From Njordibacter sp905182035 (lineage in GTDB: Bacteria > Pseudomonadota > Gammaproteobacteria > Pseudomonadales > Balneatricaceae), in NCBI RefSeq assembly GCF_047730075.1, contig NZ_CP159831.1, positions 868,001 through 932,000 of the forward strand: 64,000 nucleotides of DNA. The letters run 5' to 3'. The position numbers and the translations under genes are program-made. Below, piece by piece: positions 33,288-42,058 of this stretch (within the stretch, counting starts at the first letter, position 1; each line of letters starts with the position of its first letter). Under the pieces are notes generated by a model. It was not told the origin of the DNA. It made no database searches and was given only the letters and a program-made list of their open reading frames with translations.

Positions 33288-34390
33288 AAGAATATATCTA
33301 TGTTTCTAAGCCGGCTATGCCGCCACTTGAAGAGTTTCTTCCTTACCTTGAAAGTATTTGGGAAAGTCAAATTCTTTCAAATGGTGGGGTTTTTAACGAT
33401 CGTTTAGAAAAAGATTTATGCAGTTACTTAGGTGTTGAACATATAAGTTTATTTTCTAGTGGAACCACAGCTCTTATCGCGGCCATAAATTCGTTTGACC
33501 TTGACGGGGAAGTTATCACAACACCTTTTTCTTTTGTGGCGACCAGTCATGCTATCAAGTGGAATAACTTAGACCCTGTGTTTGTTGATATAAATAAAGA
33601 TACATTAAACATTTCCCCAGAAAAAATTGAGCAGGCAATAACAGATAAAACTACAGCTATACTCGCGGTTCACTGCTATGGCAACCCCTGTGATGTAGAG
33701 GCTATAAGTCATATTGCGCAAAAGTATAAGCTAAAGGTTATATATGATGCAGCACATGCGTTTGGTGTTGAGGATCTTTCTGGTAGTGTTCTGAAATACG
33801 GTGATGCTTCAGTACTGAGCTTCCATGCTACTAAAGTGTTTAGTACAATTGAAGGTGGTGCTGTTGTTTGTAAAAGTTTAGAAGAGAAGCAGGGGTTAGA
33901 CCGATTTAAGAACTTTGGTTTTTCGAGTCACTCTACTGTTGATGTTTTAGGTTTGAATGGAAAAATGAGTGAAGTAAATGCTGCATTTGGCATTTTACAA
34001 CTGAAATATTTAGATGAATATATTTTAAAAAGGAAAAATATTTTTGATTTTTACATGAAAGAACTCTCCTCTATTGAGAGTCTTGAGTTTATTCAATATA
34101 AATCTGGAACAAATTTTAATTACTCGTACTTCCCTATTCTTATTGGAGAAAATTTCCCTCTTAATTGTGAAGATTTACTCGTATATTTACAGCAGAGAAA
34201 TGTAATGTGCAGACGCTATTTTCATCCTCTGATATCTGATTTTGATGTTTATAAAACCGTATTGGTTAGCAAGCCTAATTTTGTAAATGCACAAAAAGCT
34301 GCGGAGGAAATTTTATGCTTGCCAATATACCCTGATCTGACAAAAAACAATGTTGCTAGGATTGTTGAGATGATTAGGGGTTTGCTTTGA
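33284..34390 (+). CDS. DegT-family sugar aminotransferase (VioA/FdtB-like)
   Basis: 368 residues. Fold type I PLP enzyme; the Schiff-base Lys184 is in SFHATKVFS and Asp155 in IYDAAHAFG. SSGTTALIAAI and TTPFSFVATSHAI match sugar-nucleotide aminotransferases. With RfbA and RfbB before it and no 3,4-ketoisomerase (FdtA/QdtA) in view, direct amination of dTDP-4-keto-6-deoxyglucose at C4, as by VioA, is the simplest reading. Overlaps rfbA by four bases and the next gene by four, so it is coupled to both. Confidence 0.85.
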   Translation: MKEYIYVSKPAMPPLEEFLPYLESIWESQILSNGGVFNDRLEKDLCSYLGVEHISLFSSGTTALIAAINSFDLDGEVITTPFSFVATSHAIKWNNLDPVFVDINKDTLNISPEKIEQAITDKTTAILAVHCYGNPCDVEAISHIAQKYKLKVIYDAAHAFGVEDLSGSVLKYGDASVLSFHATKVFSTIEGGAVVCKSLEEKQGLDRFKNFGFSSHSTVDVLGLNGKMSEVNAAFGILQLKYLDEYILKRKNIFDFYMKELSSIESLEFIQYKSGTNFNYSYFPILIGENFPLNCEDLLVYLQQRNVMCRRYFHPLISDFDVYKTVLVSKPNFVNAQKAAEEILCLPIYPDLTKNNVARIVEMIRGLL

Positions 34391-35088
34391 CTAAGTTGGC
34401 AGTTATGCAGCCATATTGGTTTCCGTATATTGGATATTTCCAACTTCTTTATTCAATTGATAAGTTCGTTTTTCTTGATGACGTTAATTTTATGAAGAAA
34501 GGCTGGATAAATAGAAATAGATTCATTTGTTCAGGACAAGAAAAGCTGATTACCATACCTTTAGTGAAGTCATCCCAGAACAAAAAAATAAACGATATTG
34601 CCGTCGTATTTGAGGATCAATGGAAGCGCGATATTATTAAATTAATTAGTCATTCATACTCAAAATCTCCCTATTTTAATGAAGTTATGAACCTTGTAAT
34701 AAACTCAATCGATTCTAAAAGCTCAAGTATTTCAGATTTTTCTGCAATTTCAATTGTGGCTGTTATGGACTATTTAGGCGGTTTTGATGTTGAAATTAGC
34801 TATAGTAGTGAGCAAGGAAGTATAGCTTTTAACGGTCAAAATAGAATAATATCTATGTGTGAAAAAAGTGGTTGCAGTACTTACATCAACCTTATGGGTG
34901 GCATGCATTTGTATAATAAGCAGGAGTTTTTGAAGAGGAACATAAGTCTGTTGTTTCTTCACCCTAAAATACAAGAATATCCACAACACACTAGGACATT
35001 TATACCTGGTTTGTCTATTATTGATGTTCTGATGATGAATTCACCTCAGCAAGTTAGAGCTATGCTTAATAATTATGATATTGCGTAA
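34387..35088 (+). CDS. WbqC-family protein
   Basis: 233 residues. MQPYWFPYIGYFQLLYSIDKFVFLDDVNF at the start, NRNRFICSGQ, ITIPL and the later INLMGGMHLY and LSIIDVLMMN segments match the WbqC family found in O-antigen clusters. Its biochemical role is unproven; the family has been suggested to carry a glycine-transferase activity on amino sugars, which would fit the aminotransferase gene it overlaps by four bases. It likely modifies the new amino group of the dTDP-sugar. Confidence 0.8.
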   Translation: MTKLAVMQPYWFPYIGYFQLLYSIDKFVFLDDVNFMKKGWINRNRFICSGQEKLITIPLVKSSQNKKINDIAVVFEDQWKRDIIKLISHSYSKSPYFNEVMNLVINSIDSKSSSISDFSAISIVAVMDYLGGFDVEISYSSEQGSIAFNGQNRIISMCEKSGCSTYINLMGGMHLYNKQEFLKRNISLLFLHPKIQEYPQHTRTFIPGLSIIDVLMMNSPQQVRAMLNNYDIA

Positions 35089-35113
35089 GTAACACATTTT
35101 ATAAGGGGGGCAA

Positions 35114-35884
35114 GTGAAAGAGTTATATTTTGAAAACATAGCTGGTAATAAGCAGGTTATAAAAGATGCAATAATTGATTTAGAATCTAGTGAAGAAGTA
35201 TTGATGATTCGGTCTGGGCTTAATATTTTAGATCTGGCTGGCTGGCATGATTTTTTGAATTCACATCCCCGGTTATGTGAGGATAGGCGCCACTTTAATT
35301 TTGAGAATAGCTTGTCTTTGGCGGATTGGTGGGAGATTTCTTACCAACCTGCATTAGCAAGCAGCTATGCTTATAGTAAAACGCGTCAGCCGATGCATTG
35401 TGATAACGCATGGTTTGATGATGGGGCAGAAATCAATTTTTTTGCAATGAAGCGACAGGCTGCTTCAGGTGGCGAACAATCTATTTACCCTTTATCTCGT
35501 TTGCTTGAGGACCTTTCTAATTTGGAACCTAGCCTTCTGAATGATTTATTAACAGTACCAGTAAAAATAAAAAAAGGCGATGGTGAATATCAGCATCTCA
35601 CAACGATACTCAAAGATGGAGACCTTATTAAATGTTATTGGCAGTTTTATAGAACGGAGAAAAAAGACCTATTAGTAGCTAAGATGTGTGAATATTTTTT
35701 CCGTTTTTTGCAAGCTCAAGAAGCAACATCCTCTGTTTACAGGGTAAGTTGTAATACTGGTGATTGCATGGCCTTTAATGATTCTTTGGTTCTCCATGGC
35801 AGAGAAGCGTTTGAGGCTAATGAACCTTTTGATCGCGTTTTATTTCAATCAATGTGGAAAATTAAGGACGACGATCTTAAATAA
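35114..35884 (+). CDS. TauD/TfdA-like Fe(II)/2-oxoglutarate oxygenase
   Basis: 256 residues. Metal ligands His95-x-Asp97 (QPMHCDNAW) and the distal His228 (LVLHGREAF), with Arg241 (FDRVLFQSMWK) as the 2-oxoglutarate anchor, follow the TauD pattern. It is the last gene of the sugar operon, 25 bases after the WbqC gene behind AAGGGGGG, so a role in tailoring the sugar or its acyl group is likely. It is the second 2-oxoglutarate oxygenase in the cluster, from a different subfamily than the one at 26088. Confidence 0.8.
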   Translation: MKELYFENIAGNKQVIKDAIIDLESSEEVLMIRSGLNILDLAGWHDFLNSHPRLCEDRRHFNFENSLSLADWWEISYQPALASSYAYSKTRQPMHCDNAWFDDGAEINFFAMKRQAASGGEQSIYPLSRLLEDLSNLEPSLLNDLLTVPVKIKKGDGEYQHLTTILKDGDLIKCYWQFYRTEKKDLLVAKMCEYFFRFLQAQEATSSVYRVSCNTGDCMAFNDSLVLHGREAFEANEPFDRVLFQSMWKIKDDDLK

Positions 35885-35977
35885 GTTGAATTGAGATCAG
35901 AACAATAATTTTATATTAGAGGGGGCTCGTTAATTAATAACCGTAAAAGCTTAGCAATCGATGTTGATATTGCACTT

Positions 35978-36265
35978 GATGGTTAGGTTAATCTGCTTTC
36001 ACAACCTATTTATTAGTCTTTTCTGAAGCACTAATAGAGGTCGGGATATCTAACGATGTCACTTGCATGGCTATGAGTAACTGATTTTGAAAGGCCCCTG
36101 TTGCCTCCTCCAAATCAGACATGATAGTGCCTTTAAAGAGTCTTTAGCGTATGCCATTTGCTAACCATTTTATGAGTTGTACATCTTTCTGACCCACCGT
36201 GTTGTTAATTCTTCGATTGTATTCACGTGCACTTTTCATTTTTGGTCAGACATCTACAGACAGAT
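35978..36265 (-). pseudogene. Decayed 3' end of a Rieske oxygenase gene
   Basis: This stretch is a diverged copy of 38518-38795, the 3' end of the intact Rieske gene, including the stop codon and a few bases beyond it. The minus-strand frame still reads TIMSDLEEATGAFQNQL and VTSLDIP where the intact gene has AIMSDLEVGTGAFHNQL and VTSLDVP. Two in-frame stops (one before TIMSDL, one near the C-terminus) break it. The 5' part is missing. It indicates a past duplication of this catabolic locus followed by deletion. Confidence 0.88.
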
Positions 36266-36300
36266 GTACCCTTGCATTTAAGGCCCACCATATTTTTTTT

Positions 36301-36325
36301 AAGCCCAATTTAGGGGGCTTTTCTT
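36301..36325 (+). terminator. Terminator between the glycan and amine clusters
   Basis: Stem AAGCCC / GGGCTT (36301-36306 and 36315-36320) followed by TTCTTT. It would stop plus-strand transcripts from the glycan operon; the minus-strand reading (AAAGAAAAGCCC...GGGCTTAAAAAAAA) could also act for the convergent flavoprotein gene. Confidence 0.6.
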
Positions 36326-36358
36326 TAAATTTGTAAACGGGCTGTATGGTGGCGTTTC

Positions 36359-38413
36359 CTATGGTGTCACGATCTTAAGTTCAGTTACCTTGCGCTCACG
36401 GCGGTTATCGTCGGGTTGGCTGGGTGTTGCTCCCAGCTCGCGCGCCGCTTGGTGGCCTGCGTAGACAGCATGAGCGATTAAACCAGGTGCCGCACAGTCA
36501 CCAATGCGTTGCAAGGTTTTGAAGCGCTCGGCGAAGGGCTGTAACGCATGCCATAGTGAATCATTGGCAATGCGCGACGTTACGGGCACGAGGTATTCGG
36601 CTTCAATGGTACTCACTGAGCCTGTGAAAACACATTCCAATTGCGCTGTAGCATCTTGCCAAGACAGTAAGCCACGGTTACAGACGATGTCGATACCCGC
36701 GTCGATAAGTTGCCGCATGACCGCCGGTTGGTCATCGGTGTAGGAATGCCAGCCGCCAACTAAGGAGGCAGGTGTGATCAGGGTCACTGCAATGGCGCAT
36801 TGGCGTAATTTAAGTGCCAATAAGTTGCCCATGCAGTAATGATCGTCATCATAGACTATGGCCCTACCATCGGGTATTTCACCGCACATAATGTCTTCTA
36901 CTGAGACCACTGTGTGGTCTTGGAAGCCGTCAAATGGGGACGCACTATGACGGCCCACACCATCAGTTCGCCAATGCGCACCCGTGGCTACGAAGACGTG
37001 CGTTGGGCTTAGTTCGAGTATGGCCTCTGCGTCAAGCAGACTGCTCGGGTATATATCCACGTTATCCATCTTTGCCAACTGCCCAAGGCGCCAGTCTCGT
37101 ACTCGTGCTACCTCAGACATGCCTGGCAAGCTCGATTCTTGGTTTATCCTGCCACCTAGCTCGCGTTCGGCTTCAGCAAGGATGACGGCGTATCCGCGTT
37201 GACCAAGTGCGCAGGCAGCTTCTAGTCCTGCTGGGCCGCTGCCGATGACCAGAACCGATTCATCTGCGTGTTTCTTGGCAATGCGCTCAGGGTGCCATCC
37301 TCGACGCCATTCTTCGCCCATGGTCGGATTTTGGGTGCAACGAATCGGCGCATTAAGGGAATCGTGGGCGTAACAGACGTTGCAGCCAATACATTCTCTA
37401 ATGTCGTCGGGGCGTCCATGTTTGATCTTATTAGGCAGGAAGGGGTCGGCAATGGATGGGCGTGCGGCACCAATAAAGTCTTGTGTGCCGCTAGTGATCT
37501 GCTTAAGCATGGTATCTGGAGAAGTGAACCTGCCGACACTAACCACAGGCTTGCTGGTGAGCGACTTTATTTTTGCGACAGCTAACTGATTGGAGGCTTC
37601 TTGAACAAATCGAGCGGTGCCCATTTCCAATGCGTAATCGGTGACGGTGATATCCCATAGGTCGGGTAATTCGGCAATTTGTGAGAACATGCCCACCAAA
37701 TCATCTGGGTCTTGATGGGGTACTGCTGGGATAGAATAGCGCACTGCCACTGCACATCGGCCACTCACTACCTCTAGGGTATCTTCGATAATCTCTCTAA
37801 TTAAGCGTACTCGGTTCGCTGGGCTACCGCCGTATTCGTCGTCGCGTCGATTCCACTCGGCCGACAAAAAATTGTTGAGCAGATAACCATGGTTGGTGTA
37901 CACATAAACAATATCAAAACCTGCTTCAATGGCTCGTTGGGCAGCGGCTCTGTGCCATTTTCGCAGCTCGGCAATATCGTCTTTGGTCATAGCTTGGGTT
38001 TGCAGAGGCATCCCCACTAGGGCGTCATTGGGACGGCTTGATGCCGAAATTGCCTGCCGACGAGTGTACAAATTAGCACTACTTTGCCCACCGTGCCAGA
38101 GTTCTATGCCCGCTAGGGAGCCGTGGGCATGGACCGCATCTGTCATCAAACGTAAATTCTTGATATCGCCTTTATCCCATATAGAGGCGTGGGGGAACGG
38201 CATATCATCGGAACTAGGGTGGATAGAACAATACTCGGTACAAACCACGCCCCAGCCACCCTCGGCTTTGATGCCGCGCATCGAAGCCATCATCTGTGGG
38301 CGCATGTATCCCATGCCGCAACAGTGGGGCACTTGGTAAAATCGGTTCGGCGCCGTTACTGGGCCAATTTTAAGTGGCTCGAACAGAATATCGTATTTGG
38401 GGTCACGGCTCAT
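36359..38413 (-). CDS. Trimethylamine-dehydrogenase-clade flavoprotein A
   Basis: 684 residues. N-terminal old-yellow-enzyme barrel, a 4Fe-4S cluster, then FAD/ADP-binding Rossmann domains. The opening DPKYDILFEPLKIGP and NRFYQVPHC are close to trimethylamine dehydrogenase; Cys31 matches the residue forming 6-S-cysteinyl-FMN. Cluster cysteines 341, 344, 347 and 359 (CIGCNVC..IRC) are present, as are Tyr172 and His175 (VYVYTNHGY) of the active site and the GSGPAG loop at 391. Of the TMA aromatic bowl, the Tyr is kept (TEYCSI, Tyr61), but the tryptophan between the third and fourth cluster cysteines is Asp351, and the other lies in a shortened loop. It should oxidatively demethylate or deaminate an amine other than trimethylamine. 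Last gene of a three-gene unit with the aminotransferase and Rieske genes. Confidence 0.85.
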   Translation of the reverse strand: MSRDPKYDILFEPLKIGPVTAPNRFYQVPHCCGMGYMRPQMMASMRGIKAEGGWGVVCTEYCSIHPSSDDMPFPHASIWDKGDIKNLRLMTDAVHAHGSLAGIELWHGGQSSANLYTRRQAISASSRPNDALVGMPLQTQAMTKDDIAELRKWHRAAAQRAIEAGFDIVYVYTNHGYLLNNFLSAEWNRRDDEYGGSPANRVRLIREIIEDTLEVVSGRCAVAVRYSIPAVPHQDPDDLVGMFSQIAELPDLWDITVTDYALEMGTARFVQEASNQLAVAKIKSLTSKPVVSVGRFTSPDTMLKQITSGTQDFIGAARPSIADPFLPNKIKHGRPDDIRECIGCNVCYAHDSLNAPIRCTQNPTMGEEWRRGWHPERIAKKHADESVLVIGSGPAGLEAACALGQRGYAVILAEAERELGGRINQESSLPGMSEVARVRDWRLGQLAKMDNVDIYPSSLLDAEAILELSPTHVFVATGAHWRTDGVGRHSASPFDGFQDHTVVSVEDIMCGEIPDGRAIVYDDDHYCMGNLLALKLRQCAIAVTLITPASLVGGWHSYTDDQPAVMRQLIDAGIDIVCNRGLLSWQDATAQLECVFTGSVSTIEAEYLVPVTSRIANDSLWHALQPFAERFKTLQRIGDCAAPGLIAHAVYAGHQAARELGATPSQPDDNRRERKVTELKIVTP

Positions 38414-38527
38414 GACAGTGTTTCCTTTGGTATCCCTATCCTGGGTGAACTAATGTTGCGTTACCACAACAAAGGGGCGCTTGCCAAAGTTCCTTTAGTT
38501 CGAGGGGCTGAACATTGGATGGTGAGG

Positions 38528-39727
38528 TTAATCTGCTTCCACCATCTGTTGATTGGTCTGTGCTAGGGTGCCCGCAGAGGGCGGAACATCTAACGATGTC
38601 ACTGGAAGGCTTCTGCGTAACTGATTGTGAAAGGCGCCGGTTCCCACCTCTAAATCAGACATTATCGCACCATTAAAGGCACTTGAGCGCATACCTTCTG
38701 CGGACCATTTTACGAGTTGTACATCTTCCTGACCCACAGTTATGTTAATCTTTCGATTGTATTCACGTGCACTTTTCATCTCGGGTCGCTCATCTACAAG
38801 CGCATAACTGCGCCCAGCCATGGCACTTTTTTGAAAGCTGATGGGGTAAGAGTGATAAATTTCAATCTGATCTGGAAACAGCGTGATAACGAAGCCTGGG
38901 AAAGTGGACCAGTAAATCCATTGCCGTTGATGTGAAGGGGGTAGATAACTCTCTTTGGGCAGTGTATTCACATAACCTTGATTGAGTTGAGATTTATGTT
39001 TGCCTGCATCAATATCACCATATGAACGACTCACTTGATCATTCAACACTTGATCTAAATAACTTCTGCCCACTAAGTCGTAGTAATCTTTATGTCCCAT
39101 GGGTACATGATACCCTTCACTATCAATATCGACGATCGACTTCCAATCACAGTTAAATTCCATGGTCCAAGGCTCATTAATTGGCTGCATGTCTTCAATT
39201 TTGTAGAGTGAAATTTCTGCTTCGGCGTCTTTAAAAGTTTCTGCAACACTGGGGCCACTGCCAAAAAATCGGATAAAGATGATACCGTGCCATAGTTCGC
39301 ATTCGATGGGTTTCAACCCCAAAGTAGACTTGTCGATAGCAGGAAATGTTTCGGCCCGAGGAATATTCTTTAAGCGTCCATCAAGATGATAAGACCAGCC
39401 ATGAAAAGGGCACACTAACGCATTTCTGCAATGCCCTTTATCGTCGGGAACAACTCTTGATGCACGATGGTTACACACGTTGTGAAAAGCGCGAATAGCA
39501 CCATCTTCGCCACGAATAATGATCGCACGTTCATTGGCCATCTCCATACATTGGTAATCTCCAGCTTCAGCAAGCTCTGAGATATGGCCAGCCCACAACC
39601 AGGTTTTCAAGAAAATACTATTGATTTCTAAATCAGTTAGTTCAGCATTATTATATGTCCATGCAGGCAAGCCTTGGCGGCTATTTTTCGCTTGTGCAAA
39701 CACAGTTTCTGGACTCATAAAATTCAT
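38528..39727 (-). CDS. Rieske non-heme iron oxygenase, GbcA-like large subunit
   Basis: 399 residues from ATG 39727 (MNFMSPETVF), with GGAG eight bases upstream; an in-frame ATG at 39751 lacks this. Rieske cluster ligands Cys85/His87 and Cys106/His109 (CNHRAS, CPFHGWSYHLDG). The mononuclear iron site is DIDSEGYHVPMGH with His207 and His212 and a bridging acid; the third ligand is probably the Asp of GQEDVQLVKW. Relatives such as GbcA remove methyl groups from quaternary ammonium compounds as formaldehyde. No reductase gene is adjacent. Lies between the aminotransferase and flavoprotein A in one transcription unit. A decayed copy of its 3' end lies at 35978. Confidence 0.85.
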   Translation of the reverse strand: MNFMSPETVFAQAKNSRQGLPAWTYNNAELTDLEINSIFLKTWLWAGHISELAEAGDYQCMEMANERAIIIRGEDGAIRAFHNVCNHRASRVVPDDKGHCRNALVCPFHGWSYHLDGRLKNIPRAETFPAIDKSTLGLKPIECELWHGIIFIRFFGSGPSVAETFKDAEAEISLYKIEDMQPINEPWTMEFNCDWKSIVDIDSEGYHVPMGHKDYYDLVGRSYLDQVLNDQVSRSYGDIDAGKHKSQLNQGYVNTLPKESYLPPSHQRQWIYWSTFPGFVITLFPDQIEIYHSYPISFQKSAMAGRSYALVDERPEMKSAREYNRKINITVGQEDVQLVKWSAEGMRSSAFNGAIMSDLEVGTGAFHNQLRRSLPVTSLDVPPSAGTLAQTNQQMVEAD

Positions 39728-39753
39728 TGTTACAGCTCCGAAAATACACACAC

Positions 39754-41136
39754 TTAAACGCTTTTAAAGGTCCCGTCAGCGATGCAATCCTGCATGGCTA
39801 ACTCTACGCCTTTGTAGAGAATATCAACTAAATCATCGACCTGTGCTTTGGTAATAATCAGTGGTGGCGATAAGACACACATATTGGCGAGTGGTCGAAC
39901 GATTAAGCCCATGGCTTGGCAATGTTGATCAATGCGCTCACCAATTTCATAGTCCATTTCTAGGTCGTCTGCCCCCTTAGTGAGTTCGCACTCAACACAC
40001 GCCATTAGGCCCAGCCCACGGACATCTCGAACAATGGGTATATCGTAAAGTGATTTAATTCTTTCCTGAAAGTAAGTACCTACTTCGCGGGCATTTTCAC
40101 AAAGTTTTTCACGCTTTATTATTTCAAGGTTTTTTAATCCAGCTGCAGCGGCAACCGGATGCCCTGAATAAGTAAATCCATTTGAAAATATAGCGCTTTC
40201 AAGGTCTGGGTTATTGAATTCATTGAGTAATCTATCTGAAATCAAAAAAGCTCCCATGGGGATGTAAGCTGAAGTCAAACCTTTGGCCGTGGTGATAATA
40301 TCAGGCACAATATCAAACACAGCCTCGGAGGCAAAAATATGTCCAAGTCTGCCAAAGGAAGTGACGACCTCATCGGATATATAAAGCACGTCGTATTGAT
40401 GGCATACTTCAAGGCAACGCTTGTGATAGCCTTTTGGTGGAACAATGACGCCACCAGACGCAAGGATGGGTTCAGCAACAAAAACCGCAACCTTGTCTTG
40501 TCCCAGTTCAATAATTTTATTTTCTAGGTCGGCAACACATTGATCGAGAAAAGCTGCATCAGTCATCTGCTCTGGTTTAAACAACGGGTGTGGTGCAGGT
40601 ATGTGGTGCACAAGGTCAGTCGCAAAATCCAGATAGTTTTTATCTCGTTCCTTGCCTGACACACTTGCAGACAGATAAGTACTGCCGTGATAGCCCTTTA
40701 ATCGAGAAATGATTTTTTTCTTTTCAGGTTTGCCTCGATAATTATTATAAAACTGTACAAAGCGCAAAGCAGAATCAACGGCTGTTGATCCACAAGTGGT
40801 AAGGAATACGTGGTTAAGATCACCTGGTGCTTCAGCCGCAAGAGCTTCGCTAAATTGCGCGGCTGGACTGGTGGTCATCGACCATGGAGAGGTGAAGGGT
40901 AACTGCATGACCTGATCATAAATTGCCTGCGCCATTTCCTCACGGCCATGTCCAATATTGACGCACCACATGCCGGAGGGGCCATCTATTAAGCGGTTGC
41001 CCTGACTATCATAAATATAAATTCCATCTCCCTTTTCAACCACGGTACGTTGATTGTTGCCCAGGTTTTGGAAGTTGTCCCAAGGGTGGATAAATCGGTT
41101 GTCCTGCTTTTGAACATGGGAGGTAGGGTTGCTCAT
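39754..41136 (-). CDS. Class III aminotransferase, SpuC-like
   Basis: 460 residues. PLP fold type I: GPSGMWCVNIGHG, TTCGSTAVDSALRFVQ, RLKGYHGSTYLSASVSG, ISDEVVTSFGRLG with the PLP-contacting Asp, and TTAKGLTSAYIPMGA with the Schiff-base lysine. Closest in pattern to putrescine/polyamine:pyruvate and omega-amino acid:pyruvate aminotransferases. It would convert a terminal primary amine to an aldehyde. First gene of the minus-strand unit, behind GGAGATCT; transcribed divergently from the TetR regulator across a 139-base gap holding a palindrome. Beta-alanine or taurine as donor are alternatives. Confidence 0.85.
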   Translation of the reverse strand: MSNPTSHVQKQDNRFIHPWDNFQNLGNNQRTVVEKGDGIYIYDSQGNRLIDGPSGMWCVNIGHGREEMAQAIYDQVMQLPFTSPWSMTTSPAAQFSEALAAEAPGDLNHVFLTTCGSTAVDSALRFVQFYNNYRGKPEKKKIISRLKGYHGSTYLSASVSGKERDKNYLDFATDLVHHIPAPHPLFKPEQMTDAAFLDQCVADLENKIIELGQDKVAVFVAEPILASGGVIVPPKGYHKRCLEVCHQYDVLYISDEVVTSFGRLGHIFASEAVFDIVPDIITTAKGLTSAYIPMGAFLISDRLLNEFNNPDLESAIFSNGFTYSGHPVAAAAGLKNLEIIKREKLCENAREVGTYFQERIKSLYDIPIVRDVRGLGLMACVECELTKGADDLEMDYEIGERIDQHCQAMGLIVRPLANMCVLSPPLIITKAQVDDLVDILYKGVELAMQDCIADGTFKSV

Positions 41137-41186
41137 AGATCTCCAAAAGCCAGTTTAGCTCGTATTGGTGCAGATTATTATAATTC

Positions 41187-41204
41187 ACTGAGTAAGTGCT
41201 CAGT
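41187..41204. promoter_or_regulatory. Candidate TetR/BetI operator
   Basis: The palindrome ACTGAGTAAGTGCTCAGT has perfect 6-base arms and a 6-base centre. It sits in the divergent promoter region between the aminotransferase and the TetR gene, just after a TATAAT-like box (41179-41184). Position suits repression of both directions. Confidence 0.55.
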
Positions 41205-41275
41205 CAATTTATACTGGACAAAACTTTTTTTGTCAATAATAATGATGGTTATATACCGATCAATAAGGAGCGTCA

Positions 41276-41950
41276 ATGGACGTTGCTGAAGTTCAAAAAA
41301 GCCCTCAGTCACACCGAAGTAGAGCGGTTCAATCACTACTTCGAAAGCAACAATTAATTGGCTCTACCATTCTATGTATTGATCAGTTCGGCTTATCACA
41401 AACTACCATAGCCAAAATAGCTCAGCATGCAGGCGTGTCGCAGGGGGTGGTTATATTTCACTTCCAAACTAAGGATCTGTTACTTGAACAGGTCTTGCGG
41501 TTTTTGTCCAAGGAATACACTGACAACTGGAAATCTGCGATTGCTTTGGCTGGAGAGGCCCCTATTGATCAATTGTGCTCAATAGTGATGTCTGCGTTCA
41601 GCCCGAAGGTGTGTAATCGCAAGAATGTGGGAGTGTGGTATGCATTTTGGGGTGCATCACAATCCAGGCCGACGTATCAGGAAGTTTGTGGGCAAACGGA
41701 TAGTGAGTTTTCATCTACACTGCTCAGTTTGTGCACCCAGTTATGTACGGGTGTAAAAACGTCTGTGTCAGCCGAAGTAGCTGCGATGGGCGTTGAGGGG
41801 ATGCTCGATGGTCTTTGGCAAAGTTGCCTTATTGAAGAAAGTAAATTCAGCCCAAAGGAGGCTAATAAAACAGTGTTTGATTTAATGGCACTTATGTTTC
41901 CGTTGGAGAAAAGCACGATAGAGGAGTATAAAGGGTCATTATTGACATAA
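41276..41950 (+). CDS. TetR-family regulator, BetI-like
   Basis: 224 residues. N-terminal helix-turn-helix LSQTTIAKIAQHAGVSQGVVIFHFQTKDLL and a C-terminal domain with VGVWYAFWGASQSRPTYQ and VEGMLDGLWQSC, both resembling BetI, the choline/betaine sensor. That likeness points to a quaternary or methylated amine ligand. AAGGAG precedes the ATG. It lies between the divergent degradation genes and the co-directional importer genes, so it likely controls both. Confidence 0.85.
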   Translation: MDVAEVQKSPQSHRSRAVQSLLRKQQLIGSTILCIDQFGLSQTTIAKIAQHAGVSQGVVIFHFQTKDLLLEQVLRFLSKEYTDNWKSAIALAGEAPIDQLCSIVMSAFSPKVCNRKNVGVWYAFWGASQSRPTYQEVCGQTDSEFSSTLLSLCTQLCTGVKTSVSAEVAAMGVEGMLDGLWQSCLIEESKFSPKEANKTVFDLMALMFPLEKSTIEEYKGSLLT

Positions 41951-42005
41951 AAAAATAATAAGTTGTTTTAATTAATCATTAGACTTGTTACCATGACCAT
42001 TATTC

Positions 42006-42020
42006 TGAACAAAGTGTTCA
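42006..42020. promoter_or_regulatory. Candidate operator before the importer genes
   Basis: TGAACAAAGTGTTCA is a perfect 6-base palindrome with a 3-base centre, 38 bases before the binding-protein gene. It shares CTGA, a central AAGTG and TCA with the palindrome at 41187, though the spacing differs by one, so both could be sites for the TetR protein. Confidence 0.4.
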
Positions 42021-42058
42021 AAATTATGGACATATAAAACATGTAAATTGGAGAGAAC

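Noticed and set aside
36359..38413. Trimethylamine dehydrogenase proper
   Set aside because: Cofactor residues match, but bowl tryptophans that bind trimethylammonium are not kept, so I give only the clade name.
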